In this document: positions 19,653 to 28,313 of the stretch, in pieces
Layout: each line of letters begins with the position of its first letter
Numbering within the stretch: the first letter of the stretch is position 1
Source: Methylotenera oryzisoli
GTDB lineage: Bacteria > Pseudomonadota > Gammaproteobacteria > Burkholderiales > Methylophilaceae
Assembly: GCA_945907735.1 (NCBI GenBank)
Contig: CAMDTL010000001.1
Coordinates: 62,001 to 126,000, forward strand
Length of the DNA stretch: 64,000 bases
Reading direction: 5' to 3'
Notes under the pieces: generated by a model
The model's input: the letters and a program-made list of their open reading frames with translations, nothing else
Database searches by the model: none
What the model was told of the DNA's origin: nothing
Program-made: the position numbers and the translations under genes

Positions 19653-20855
19653 ATGGCTACTGTCATTAAAATTACCGACCTCGATTTGGCTGGCAAGCGT
19701 GTATTTATTCGTTCTGATCTTAATGTGCCTGTAAACAATGGTGTCGTTACTTCTGATGCGCGCATTACCGCAAGTATGGCAACGATTGAATATGCGTTGC
19801 AGCATGGTGCAAAAGTCATGGTCACTTCACATCTAGGTCGGCCAGAAGAAGGTATTTATAGTGAGGAGAGCTCGCTTAAGCCTGTGGCGGATGTGATGGC
19901 AGCCAAGCTTGGTAAACCGGTACGTTTGGTGAAAAACTGGTTGAGCGCCGAGGCGCTTGCAGGCAGCATGACCATACACAATGGCGAATTGATTTTGCTA
20001 GAAAATTGCCGTTTTAATGTGGGTGAAAAGAAAAATGATGATGAGTTGGCTAAAAAATATGCAAGCCTGTGCGACGTATTTGTGATGGACGCGTTTGGCA
20101 CTGCGCACCGCGCTGAGGCGAGCACGCATGGTATTGCCAAATACGCGCCAATTGCGTGCGCGGGTTTGTTATTGGCCGAAGAGTTGGACGCATTAACAAA
20201 AGCGTTATTGAACCCAAAACGGCCGATGGTGGCGGTGGTGGGCGGTAGTAAAGCTTCAACAAAATTAAGCGTGTTGGAAAGCTTGGCTGATAAAGTGGAT
20301 CAGCTGGTGGTGGGCGGCGGCATTGCGAATACGTTTTTAAAAGCTGCGGGCTATGAAGTTGGGGAATCATTATACGAAGCGGATTTGGTGCCAGTTGCTA
20401 AAAAATTAATGGACAAAATGTCTGCCCGCGGCGCTGCTGTGCCGATTGCGGTGGATGTAGTATGCGCTAAAAAATTCGCAGAAGATACCATGGCGACCAA
20501 TAAGAGCGTGGCCTGTGTGGCATCTGATGATATGATTTTTGATATAGGTCCTGAATCTGCAGCTGAACTAGTAAAAGTACTCAGTAACGCTGGCACCATT
20601 GTGTGGAACGGCCCAGTCGGCGTGTTTGAATTTGACCAGTTTGGCGAAGGCACCAAAACCATTGCCCATGCGATTGCCGACAGTAAAGCCTTTACGTTGG
20701 CGGGCGGTGGCGATACCATCGCGGCAATTCAAAAATATGGTATCGATAATAATATAGATTATATTTCTACCGCAGGCGGCGCATTTTTAGAGTTTTTAGA
20801 AGGTAAAAAATTACCTGCCGTAGAAATTTTAGAAATGCGCGCGAATGACAAATAA
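19653..20855 (+). CDS. pgk: Phosphoglycerate kinase
   Basis: Transfers phosphate from 1,3-bisphosphoglycerate to ADP. The family start ([17 protein letters not shown]), the HLGRP substrate site, [11 protein letters not shown], and the C-terminal nucleotide segment GGGDTIAAI are visible. 400 residues. Five nt separate it from gap and 12 nt from pyk, so the three are an operon. Confidence 0.97.
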   Translation: MATVIKITDLDLAGKRVFIRSDLNVPVNNGVVTSDARITASMATIEYALQHGAKVMVTSHLGRPEEGIYSEESSLKPVADVMAAKLGKPVRLVKNWLSAEALAGSMTIHNGELILLENCRFNVGEKKNDDELAKKYASLCDVFVMDAFGTAHRAEASTHGIAKYAPIACAGLLLAEELDALTKALLNPKRPMVAVVGGSKASTKLSVLESLADKVDQLVVGGGIANTFLKAAGYEVGESLYEADLVPVAKKLMDKMSARGAAVPIAVDVVCAKKFAEDTMATNKSVACVASDDMIFDIGPESAAELVKVLSNAGTIVWNGPVGVFEFDQFGEGTKTIAHAIADSKAFTLAGGGDTIAAIQKYGIDNNIDYISTAGGAFLEFLEGKKLPAVEILEMRANDK

Positions 20856-20867
20856 AGTGGCAACATT

Positions 20868-22304
20868 ATGATGTTGCGCAAGACTAAAATCGTCGCGACG
20901 CTAGGCCCCGCATCATCCAGCGAAAAGATGATCGCGCGTTTAATTATGGCGGGCGTGAATGTGGTACGGCTAAATTTTTCTCATGGAACCGCAGAAGACC
21001 ACATTAAACGTACAGAAATAGTACGTAAAATCGCTGCAAATCTTGGCCGTCCAGTGGGTGTGTTGTGCGATTTGCAAGGACCTAAAATTCGTATTGGAAA
21101 ATTTGAGCAAGGCAAAATTACCTTAAAAACTGGTGATTTATTTAGGCTTGACGCCGATTGTGCGCTTGGCGATCAGACAAAAGTTGGCTTGGATTATAAA
21201 AATTTGCCGCAAGAAGTCGTCGCTGGAAACCTGCTTCTGCTGGATGATGGACGCATTACTATGTCGGTCGAGTGCGTAGTGGGCAACCAAATTTACTGTG
21301 TTGCGCAGACTGGTGGTGTACTCTCGAACAACAAAGGCATCAATCTGCAAGGTGGCGGCTTGGCGGCCGACGCACTCACAAAAAAAGATATCGCAGATTT
21401 AAAAACAGCCGTGGCTTTAGATGCGGATTACATCGCGATTTCTTTCCCCAAAAACGCGGCTGATATGCACCATGCGAAGGGTTTAGTTAAAAAAGCGGGT
21501 GGCAGTGCCAGCATCATCGCTAAAATTGAGCGCGCAGAAGCAATCACCAATCTAGAAGCTATTATTGAGGCTTCTGACGCGATAATGGTGGCGCGTGGAG
21601 ATTTGGGTGTGGAAGTGGGCGATGCGGCCGTGCCAGGTCTACAGAAGCGCATGATACGTATGGCGCGTGAACAAAATAAATTGGTGATTACTGCCACGCA
21701 AATGATGGAATCGATGATTTCAAGCCCGGTTCCGACGCGCGCGGAAGTCTCGGATGTGGCGAACGCGGTGCTGGATGGCACAGATGCGGTGATGCTGTCT
21801 GCCGAAACTGCAGCAGGACAATATCCACTTGAGGCCGTGCAGGCGGTGCATCGTGTGTGTGTGGAAGCGGAAAAAGAATATGAAGGTTTGCGTCGAACCA
21901 AGTCTGAGTTACAGCAATTGCAGCATACCGATGAAGCGGTAGCGGCGGCGGCTATTTTCACTTCGCAACATTTAAACGTAAAGGCGATTGCAGCGCTTAC
22001 ACAATCTGGTAACGCTGCGCAGTGGCTTTCGCGCGCTGATAGTCGCGTGCCGATTTATGCGCTTTCGCCCAACACGGTGGCGCGCCGAAAACTCACGCTA
22101 CATCGTAATGTGTTTCCATTTCCCATCGACCAAAGTGGCAAAAATAAAGATGAAATTTTGCGCGAAATGGAACAGGTGCTACTGACTGCTGAAGCAGTAC
22201 AGACAGATGATTTGGTGCTCTTTACCTTTGGTGAACCCATCGGCAGCCCGGGCGGCACCAACACGCTCAAAATCATAAAAATTGGTGAACATCGCCCGAC
22301 ATAA
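20868..22304 (+). CDS. pyk: Pyruvate kinase
   Basis: Makes pyruvate and ATP from phosphoenolpyruvate. The first residues KTKIVATLGPASS, the VVRLNFSHG segment, the catalytic ISIIAKIERAEA-type stretch (here SIIAKIERAEAITN), the MVARGDLGVE motif and ITATQMMESM are all clear. 478 residues. Tandem ATG codons at 20868 and 20871 leave the start uncertain by one residue. purC follows 20 nt later. Confidence 0.96.
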   Translation: MMLRKTKIVATLGPASSSEKMIARLIMAGVNVVRLNFSHGTAEDHIKRTEIVRKIAANLGRPVGVLCDLQGPKIRIGKFEQGKITLKTGDLFRLDADCALGDQTKVGLDYKNLPQEVVAGNLLLLDDGRITMSVECVVGNQIYCVAQTGGVLSNNKGINLQGGGLAADALTKKDIADLKTAVALDADYIAISFPKNAADMHHAKGLVKKAGGSASIIAKIERAEAITNLEAIIEASDAIMVARGDLGVEVGDAAVPGLQKRMIRMAREQNKLVITATQMMESMISSPVPTRAEVSDVANAVLDGTDAVMLSAETAAGQYPLEAVQAVHRVCVEAEKEYEGLRRTKSELQQLQHTDEAVAAAAIFTSQHLNVKAIAALTQSGNAAQWLSRADSRVPIYALSPNTVARRKLTLHRNVFPFPIDQSGKNKDEILREMEQVLLTAEAVQTDDLVLFTFGEPIGSPGGTNTLKIIKIGEHRPT

Positions 22305-22324
22305 GGCGCTATTATTACTCACTA

Positions 22325-23224
22325 ATGAGCCATCCTTTACTTAAAACCAGTATCAAAAGTCTAAAATTAATTCACCAAGGCAAGGTGCGTGATATTTATG
22401 ATATCGATGCCAATAATATGCTACTGGTGAGCACGGACAGGCTGTCCGCGTTTGACGTGATATTGCCCACAGGCATTGCCAATAAAGGCGCAATGCTTAC
22501 ACAAATGGCGAATTTTTGGTTTGAAAAACTCAAACACATTGTGCCAAATCATTTAACGGGAGTTGCGCCAGAATCTGTGGTAAGTAGCCCTGCAGACCTT
22601 TCCCAGCTTGGCTCTCGGGCCGTCGTAGTGAAAAAACTAAAGCCAGTGCCAATTGAAGCCATCGTGCGTGGCTATTTGGTAGGTAGCGGTTGGAAAGAAT
22701 ACAAAACCAAAGGCACGGTGTGCGGCATTGCATTGCCCGCAGGCTTGCAAGAAGCCTCAAAATTACCAACGCCTATATTCACACCTTCCAGCAAGGCAGC
22801 CGTTGGTGAGCATGATGAAAATATTAGTTTGGCCGACTGTGAAAAACTAATTGGCGTTGATATGGCGCAAAAAGTAGCAGAAGTGGCGATTCAACTTTAC
22901 ACGGAAGCGGCTGAATATGCGTTGACCAAAGGTATTATTATTGCTGATACCAAATTTGAATTTGGCCTAGATAATAACGGCATGTTGCACGTGATGGACG
23001 AAGTGCTGACACCCGATTCATCGCGCTTTTGGCCGCTAGAGAGTTACAAAGTGGGTAGCAATCCGCCGAGTTACGATAAGCAATATGTGCGCGACTGGCT
23101 GGAATCAATTGGCTGGAATAAGGCGCCGCCAGCGCCCATTTTACCAGATGAGGTAGCACAAAAAACAAGCGAAAAATACCTGGAAGCTTTTGAGAAATTA
23201 ACTGGAAAAAAGCTAACCGCTTAG
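22325..23224 (+). CDS. purC: Phosphoribosylaminoimidazole-succinocarboxamide synthase
   Basis: Purine-synthesis ligase that couples aspartate to CAIR. The N-terminal HQGKVRDIYDID, the DRLSAFDVILPT motif, the IVRGYLVGSGWKEY segment and the IIADTKFEFG motif mark SAICAR synthetase. 299 residues, the longer form found in many betaproteobacteria and yeast rather than the short E. coli form. It is at the end of the glycolytic block. Confidence 0.95.
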   Translation: MSHPLLKTSIKSLKLIHQGKVRDIYDIDANNMLLVSTDRLSAFDVILPTGIANKGAMLTQMANFWFEKLKHIVPNHLTGVAPESVVSSPADLSQLGSRAVVVKKLKPVPIEAIVRGYLVGSGWKEYKTKGTVCGIALPAGLQEASKLPTPIFTPSSKAAVGEHDENISLADCEKLIGVDMAQKVAEVAIQLYTEAAEYALTKGIIIADTKFEFGLDNNGMLHVMDEVLTPDSSRFWPLESYKVGSNPPSYDKQYVRDWLESIGWNKAPPAPILPDEVAQKTSEKYLEAFEKLTGKKLTA

Positions 23225-23256
23225 CAACTCATTAGGTTTTAAAGGCTCATAAACGC

Positions 23257-23529
23257 GTGAAAGAAAAATTAAAAAAAATCGCAGCGCAACTTAAGGCAGA
23301 ATTTAGTTTTTACCGCCGCTTGCAACAGCATCCCCAAACACCTGTTTTAGCTAAATGTTTCTTATGGTTGGCAATTGGATACTTGCTGCTGCCATTCGAT
23401 TTAATCCCTGATTTTATGCCCGTCATCGGCCAGTTAGATGAACTGGTGATTATTCCATTGTTGTTATACTGCGCGCTAAAGTTAACACCACAAGCTGTCA
23501 TTGCGGCATGTAAAGGTGAACAGGCGTGA
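23257..23529 (+). CDS. DUF1232 (YkvA-like) small membrane protein
   Basis: 90 residues with a GTG start. The core RRLQQHPQTPVLAKCFLWLAIGYLLLPFDLIPDFMPVIGQLDEL is the DUF1232/YkvA signature (LLPFDLIPDF-P--G-LDD). One or two membrane segments are likely. It follows purC by 32 nt. Function unknown. Confidence 0.8.
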   Translation: MKEKLKKIAAQLKAEFSFYRRLQQHPQTPVLAKCFLWLAIGYLLLPFDLIPDFMPVIGQLDELVIIPLLLYCALKLTPQAVIAACKGEQA

Positions 23530-23662
23530 TGGAAATTTAGCAAATGATTCTAAATTGCGATCAGCAATATTCCTAAGTTATGGGGTTAAGTAAAAAAGTG
23601 TGCGATGCGGTTGTAAAACCTCATTCATACGATTTAGCAATCAATTAGCAACATTCTTCGCT

Positions 23663-23668
23663 TATAAT
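23663..23668 (+). promoter_or_regulatory. Candidate -10 element of the ppa promoter
   Basis: TATAAT sits 32 nt before the ppa ATG in the 170-nt gap after the DUF1232 gene. No convincing -35 hexamer is seen at the right spacing. Confidence 0.4.
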
Positions 23669-23699
23669 TCTGCTTTTCTCATCACAGGCTTTACTCAAC

Positions 23700-24248
23700 A
23701 TGTCGTTAAACCAAGTGCCTTCTGGCAAAGATTTACCCAATGATTTCAACGTGATTATCGAAATCCCCATGCAGGGCGACCCTGTGAAATACGAAGTGGA
23801 TAAAGAAAGCGGTGCGATTTTTGTCGATCGTTTTATGGGTACATCGATGCAATATCCGTGTAATTATGGCTATATTCCACACACACTGGCTGATGATGGC
23901 GACCCAGTCGATGTGTTAGTGATTACGCCAGTGCCGCTGTTACCTGGCGTGGTGGTGCGCTGCCGCCCATTAGGCATGTTGCAAATGACAGATGAAGCTG
24001 GTGGCGACGCAAAGTTGCTGGCGGTGCCAGTGGAAAAAGTGTGTGGTTTATACGCTTACCAAAAAACTTATTTAGATATTTCACCTTGGCGGCTGGAGAT
24101 GATTTCACACTTTTTTGAGCACTACAAAGATTTGGACAAGGGGAAATGGGTGAAAATTGAAGGCTGGGTGGGCATTGAAGACGCGCACAAAGAAATTATG
24201 GATGGCGTAAAAAGATACAATGAAGCAGAAGTAAAGCCAGCGTTTTAA
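23700..24248 (+). CDS. ppa: Inorganic pyrophosphatase, family I
   Basis: Soluble cytoplasmic enzyme that hydrolyses pyrophosphate. The signature [10 protein letters not shown] (three metal-binding Asp) is present, with [22 protein letters not shown] upstream. 182 residues. It lies convergent to the membrane pyrophosphatase gene hppA, so this genome carries both a heat-wasting and an energy-conserving route for pyrophosphate. Confidence 0.96.
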   Translation: MSLNQVPSGKDLPNDFNVIIEIPMQGDPVKYEVDKESGAIFVDRFMGTSMQYPCNYGYIPHTLADDGDPVDVLVITPVPLLPGVVVRCRPLGMLQMTDEAGGDAKLLAVPVEKVCGLYAYQKTYLDISPWRLEMISHFFEHYKDLDKGKWVKIEGWVGIEDAHKEIMDGVKRYNEAEVKPAF

Positions 24249-24354
24249 TGTTACTTTTAGGCTGGATTGTACTGCCGATAAAATTAATGTCCTGTAAGCC
24301 GTATAGATATTGGATCGCAGAGGCATAAAATAATGTACTTAAATAGGACATAAC

Positions 24355-24382
24355 AAAAAAGCCAGCTCAAGCTGGCTTTTTT
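24355..24382. terminator. Bidirectional terminator between ppa and hppA
   Basis: Perfect 13-bp stem AAAAAAGCCAGCT / AGCTGGCTTTTTT with a 2-nt centre lies between the convergent ppa and hppA genes. T-runs on both strands fit termination from both sides. Confidence 0.88.
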
Positions 24383-24399
24383 GCAGTTCAAATTAAAAC

Positions 24400-26433
24400 T
24401 TAAACATGAAGCAATGGCACAATTAATAGCGCCACAATGTTGATGATTTTAATCAAGGGGTTCACTGCAGGGCCAGCCGTATCTTTGTACGGATCGCCAA
24501 CAGTGTCGCCAGTCACAGCCGCTTTGTGCGCGTCTGAACCTTTGCCGCCGTGGTTGCCGTCTTCAATATATTTCTTGGCATTATCCCAAGCACCACCACC
24601 GGTACACATGGAGATTGCTACGAATAAACCCGTCACAATCGTGCCCATCAGCAGGCCACCAAGTGCTACAGGACCGAGCAGTAAGCCGACGGCAATAGGT
24701 ACCGCCACTGGTAAGAGTGATGGAATCATCATTTCTTTAATGGCTGCTGTGGTCAGCATATCTACCGCTTTGCCGTATTCTGGCTTGGCAGTGCCTTCCA
24801 TAATGCCTTTAATGTCGCGGAACTGGCGGCGCACTTCTTCCACCACAGCGCCCGCTGCACGCCCCACCGCTTCCATCGCCATGGCGGCAAATAAGAATGG
24901 AATTAAGCCGCCAATAAATAAGCCAATAATCACCATTGGGTCGCTTAGGTCGAATTTTAAATCCATCCCTGCGCCTGAGAGTTTATGTGTGTAATCGGCA
25001 AATAATACTAATGCCGCTAAACCCGCAGAACCAATCGCATAGCCCTTAGTCACGGCTTTAGTGGTGTTGCCAACGGCATCTAATGGGTCAGTTACGTCAC
25101 GCACTTCGGCTGGCAAACCAGCCATTTCGGCAATGCCGCCCGCGTTGTCAGTAATTGGGCCGTACGCATCAAGCGCTACCACAATGCCTGCCATGCTCAA
25201 CATTGACGTTGCAGCAATCGCAATGCCATACAAACCACCTAAATGATAAGATGTCCAAATGGCTAAACACACAGACAATACTGGCCAAGCGGTTGATTTC
25301 ATTGAAATACCAATACCTGCGATGATGTTGGTCGCGTGGCCAGTGGTTGAGGCTTGCGCTACGTGCTGTACAGGTGCGTATTGCGTGCCAGTGTAGTATT
25401 CGGTAATCCACACCAAAGCTGCAGTTAATACTAAGCCCACTGCACATGCACCAAATAATTGGTTGGCAGAGATGACTAAATCGCCTGCTGTTAAGCCTTC
25501 TGGGAACATTTTCATGGTCACAAAATAGAACGCGATAAGAGATAATATGCCTGCAACTGCTAAGCCTTTGTACAAGGCTGGCATCACGTTTTTCATACCT
25601 GGTGAAGCTTTAACAAAGAAGCAGCCAATAATAGAAGCCACGATAGATACCGCACCCAGCATCAGTGGGTAAATAATGCCGTTTGCACCAGACTCGGTGA
25701 TAAGCAAATGACCTAGCACCATGGTGGCGATGAGCGTTACCGCATAAGTTTCGAACAAGTCGGCTGCCATACCAGCACAATCGCCCACGTTATCACCCAC
25801 GTTGTCGGCAATTACGGCTGGGTTGCGTGGGTCATCTTCTGGAATGCCTGCTTCAACTTTACCGACCAAATCCGCGCCGACGTCTGCACCTTTAGTAAAA
25901 ATACCGCCGCCCAAACGAGCGAAGATTGAGATGAGTGATGAGCCGAAAGCTAAGCCAATAAGCGGATCTAGGTTAGTTGCAGCTTCACCGCCTAAAAACC
26001 AGTAAAAACCAGCTACACCAAGCAAACCCAAACCTACTACCAACATGCCAGTCACCGCGCCGCCTTTAAAGGCCACGTCAAACGCAGGCGCAATTCCGCC
26101 AGTGGCCGCTTGTGCGGTACGCACATTAGCTTTTACAGAAACATTCATGCCAATAAAGCCACAAGCGCCAGATAATAAAGCACCCAACACAAAGCCAATC
26201 GCAGTTGTCGTACCTAAAAACACTGTCACTAAAATGGCCAGCACAATGCCTACCATAGTGATGGTTTTATATTGACGCGCTAAATAAGCCGCAGCGCCTT
26301 GTTGAATTGCGCCTGCAATTTCTTGCATGCGCGCATTGCCAGCTGGCAAATTGGCAATCCATTTACTCATTACTACGCCATAAAGCACTGCTAATACTGC
26401 GGCAGCAATGGCGATCATTAGTGCTACTGACAT
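24400..26433 (-). CDS. hppA: Membrane-bound proton-pumping pyrophosphatase
   Basis: Integral membrane enzyme that couples pyrophosphate hydrolysis to ion transport. 677 residues with about 16 membrane segments. The substrate site shows [19 protein letters not shown] and [23 protein letters not shown]. The motif GNTTKA has Lys where K+-dependent enzymes have Ala (GNTTAA), so by established family rules it should be a K+-independent proton pump. A GGGAGAAG site precedes the ATG. It is transcribed alone. Confidence 0.95.
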   Translation of the reverse strand: MSVALMIAIAAAVLAVLYGVVMSKWIANLPAGNARMQEIAGAIQQGAAAYLARQYKTITMVGIVLAILVTVFLGTTTAIGFVLGALLSGACGFIGMNVSVKANVRTAQAATGGIAPAFDVAFKGGAVTGMLVVGLGLLGVAGFYWFLGGEAATNLDPLIGLAFGSSLISIFARLGGGIFTKGADVGADLVGKVEAGIPEDDPRNPAVIADNVGDNVGDCAGMAADLFETYAVTLIATMVLGHLLITESGANGIIYPLMLGAVSIVASIIGCFFVKASPGMKNVMPALYKGLAVAGILSLIAFYFVTMKMFPEGLTAGDLVISANQLFGACAVGLVLTAALVWITEYYTGTQYAPVQHVAQASTTGHATNIIAGIGISMKSTAWPVLSVCLAIWTSYHLGGLYGIAIAATSMLSMAGIVVALDAYGPITDNAGGIAEMAGLPAEVRDVTDPLDAVGNTTKAVTKGYAIGSAGLAALVLFADYTHKLSGAGMDLKFDLSDPMVIIGLFIGGLIPFLFAAMAMEAVGRAAGAVVEEVRRQFRDIKGIMEGTAKPEYGKAVDMLTTAAIKEMMIPSLLPVAVPIAVGLLLGPVALGGLLMGTIVTGLFVAISMCTGGGAWDNAKKYIEDGNHGGKGSDAHKAAVTGDTVGDPYKDTAGPAVNPLIKIINIVALLIVPLLHV

Positions 26434-26767
26434 GACTTCTCCCTATCTATATTATTTATAAATCTGAAACGTAATTTGTTAGAAAATTGAGTTAAAAAAT
26501 TGTAAATTTTTTGTAACATCAGCCGCATTATGGCATTAACAGTTAGGCGAGACAACCACTTAGCTTGTTTCATGTGGGTTGCATGACAAAAGCAGAAGAA
26601 GCGCTGTAGCCGTGCATGCAATGCGCAAATGATTGAGTATTGCATATGATTTTTTAGCAATGGATGTTGTAGCAAAACCGTACTAAAAAGCACATAAATC
26701 AGCTTACAGCTAATGTAGCAGGAGCAAAAACTAACCAAGTTAGATAGCCATTAGTTTTATGGGCAAA
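26434..26767. other. Intergenic region hppA-dciA, no gene seen
   Basis: About 330 AT-rich bases upstream of hppA and downstream of dciA. The 104-residue minus ORF over it overlaps the hppA start and has no domain-like features. The hppA promoter must lie here, but I see no clear hexamers. Confidence 0.5.
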
Positions 26768-27211
26768 CTATTTAGTTTTGCTGGCAAGTAAGTTGAGCTT
26801 TGAGGCTAGTGGTGACTCGCCTAAATCCCGAGCTAAATTTTTTAGGCTATTTGCTGCGTTGCTAGACAGTGTGCGTGGCGCCTTAATGATGGCTTTTGAG
26901 CGAGATTTTACTTGCACTTTCACCACAATTGCAGTAACTTTACACTCCCTGAAAGATTGATGCACTTTTTGCAAATTTTGTAATTGAGTCAATAAGCTAG
27001 CTTGGGTGAGTTTGATTTTGCTGGCCACGCTTGAGCTGTCAGCATAAACCGTTAGCTGCCCGTTCTTGAGGCTGCTGGCGAAGCTGTGTTGACTCAATAG
27101 TTTGAGCGTTGCTGCGTGCCAAAACTGTTGCAAATGTTGGTGCGCTTGCACGTTTTCAGCAAGCCTATTAAGCTCGCTGTGCTCATTAAACAGAGTGTTA
27201 ATTTTACGCAT
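26768..27211 (-). CDS. dciA: DciA-like DUF721 protein
   Basis: 147 residues with the DUF721/DciA layout: an N-terminal helical part (LNRLAENVQAHQHLQQFWHAAT), then a KH-like segment (GQLTVYADSSSVASKIKLTQASLLTQLQ). DciA proteins load or recruit the replicative helicase in bacteria lacking DnaC. The C-terminal third is basic and probably unstructured. It is divergent from the M23 peptidase gene with only 36 nt between. Family call rests on pattern and on the common DUF721-M23-secA neighbourhood. Confidence 0.7.
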   Translation of the reverse strand: MRKINTLFNEHSELNRLAENVQAHQHLQQFWHAATLKLLSQHSFASSLKNGQLTVYADSSSVASKIKLTQASLLTQLQNLQKVHQSFRECKVTAIVVKVQVKSRSKAIIKAPRTLSSNAANSLKNLARDLGESPLASKLNLLASKTK

Positions 27212-27247
27212 AATGAATTGTACCGAAAACTGACTAAAAAATAGCTT

Positions 27248-28174
27248 ATGAATATTATTGTAGTTTCTAATAAAATGGCAAAAGCCAAAAGCTTATCAGT
27301 GCTGCAAGTAGCAGCCTTACTTGCAGGCTTGGTGTTAGTGCCAGTGTTGTTGACTTTGCTGTTTATTACGCCGCAAAACAATATTAAAGCGCAAGGCATG
27401 AAAGCATTGCTACCGCCACGGCTTAAAAGCAGCCTTATTTCATCGCAAGTGCATTTAGATGCTTATGCTAAAGAGCTGGGCGAGTTGCAAGCGCGCATGA
27501 TGCGTTTGGATGCGCAAAGTCAGCGCTTGGCTAAGATGGCGGGTGATAAGGACGGTGAAGTCAGCAAAAACTCCAATCTAAAACCAATAAAGAATTCACG
27601 GCTAGATAATTTATTGCCAGCCAATCGTGGCGGACCACTGGTGCATGCGCACCCAATGACCGAGCTTGGTTTGCAGGCTGCGATATTGGAGCTTACGCAA
27701 GCGGTAGATGCGCGCGATGAGTCTTTAAGTAGCATCGAGGCGAAAATTTTACAGCAGAGTGTGCTAAAAGATATGCTGCCCAACAGCAGCCCCATTAGCG
27801 TTGCTTTTAACTCATCCAGTTACGGTTGGCGCATCGATCCATTTAACGGCAACAAGGCTTTTCACGAAGGCCTAGATTTTACTGCAAATACGGGCGTGCC
27901 CATACGGGCTGCTGCTGATGGCATTGTGTCTGTCGCTGCACTGACACATGATTATGGTCGTATGGTAAAAATTGGTCATGGCGCCGGCTTAGAAACACGT
28001 TATGCACATGCTTCAAAATTGCTGGTTAAGGCGGGTGAGCGCGTGACAAAAGGTCAAGTGGTGGCGTTGGTGGGTAGCACAGGGCGCTCGACTGGACCGC
28101 ATTTGCATTATGAAATCCGGCTTAATGGCAATGCCTTAGATCCGCGACGATATTTACACAAAAATGCCAGTTAA
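27248..28174 (+). CDS. M23-family murein metallopeptidase
   Basis: 308-residue protein with an N-terminal membrane anchor (about residues 15-37), a coiled-coil-like middle, and a C-terminal LytM/peptidase M23 domain. The zinc-site residues appear in HEGLDFTANTG and GPHLHYEIRLNG, so it is probably catalytically active and not a degenerate activator. It faces the periplasm. The DUF721-M23-secA order is the one commonly seen in betaproteobacteria after lpxC, but here lpxC is 22 kb away. Confidence 0.9.
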   Translation: MNIIVVSNKMAKAKSLSVLQVAALLAGLVLVPVLLTLLFITPQNNIKAQGMKALLPPRLKSSLISSQVHLDAYAKELGELQARMMRLDAQSQRLAKMAGDKDGEVSKNSNLKPIKNSRLDNLLPANRGGPLVHAHPMTELGLQAAILELTQAVDARDESLSSIEAKILQQSVLKDMLPNSSPISVAFNSSSYGWRIDPFNGNKAFHEGLDFTANTGVPIRAAADGIVSVAALTHDYGRMVKIGHGAGLETRYAHASKLLVKAGERVTKGQVVALVGSTGRSTGPHLHYEIRLNGNALDPRRYLHKNAS

Positions 28175-28281
28175 TGGTATTAAGTTAATGAAATATATTT
28201 AAAAACGAATAAACGAGTATTGAAAATAATAATAACTTCCCCCAAATAAGCAGCAGTATTTTCATCCAATCTAAATAGAGG

Positions 28282-28299
28282 TTTCCGAGGTTTCGGAAA
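28282..28299 (+). promoter_or_regulatory. Perfect hairpin just upstream of secA
   Basis: TTTCCGA / TCGGAAA, a 7-bp stem with GGTT loop, ends 14 nt before the secA ATG. No clear Shine-Dalgarno sequence is seen between stem and start, so the hairpin could affect secA translation. It is not followed by a T-run. Confidence 0.45.
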
Positions 28300-28313
28300 G
28301 TCGGTGTCTTTTC

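Noticed and set aside
24437-24994. 185-codon plus ORF opposite hppA
   Set aside because: Low-complexity Ala/Pro/Ser/Ile shadow of a strongly supported membrane protein gene; several such frames lie opposite hppA.
26424-26738. 104-codon minus ORF upstream of hppA
   Set aside because: Overlaps the hppA start, is Cys/Phe-rich without domain features and has no ribosome site; the region is the hppA promoter gap.
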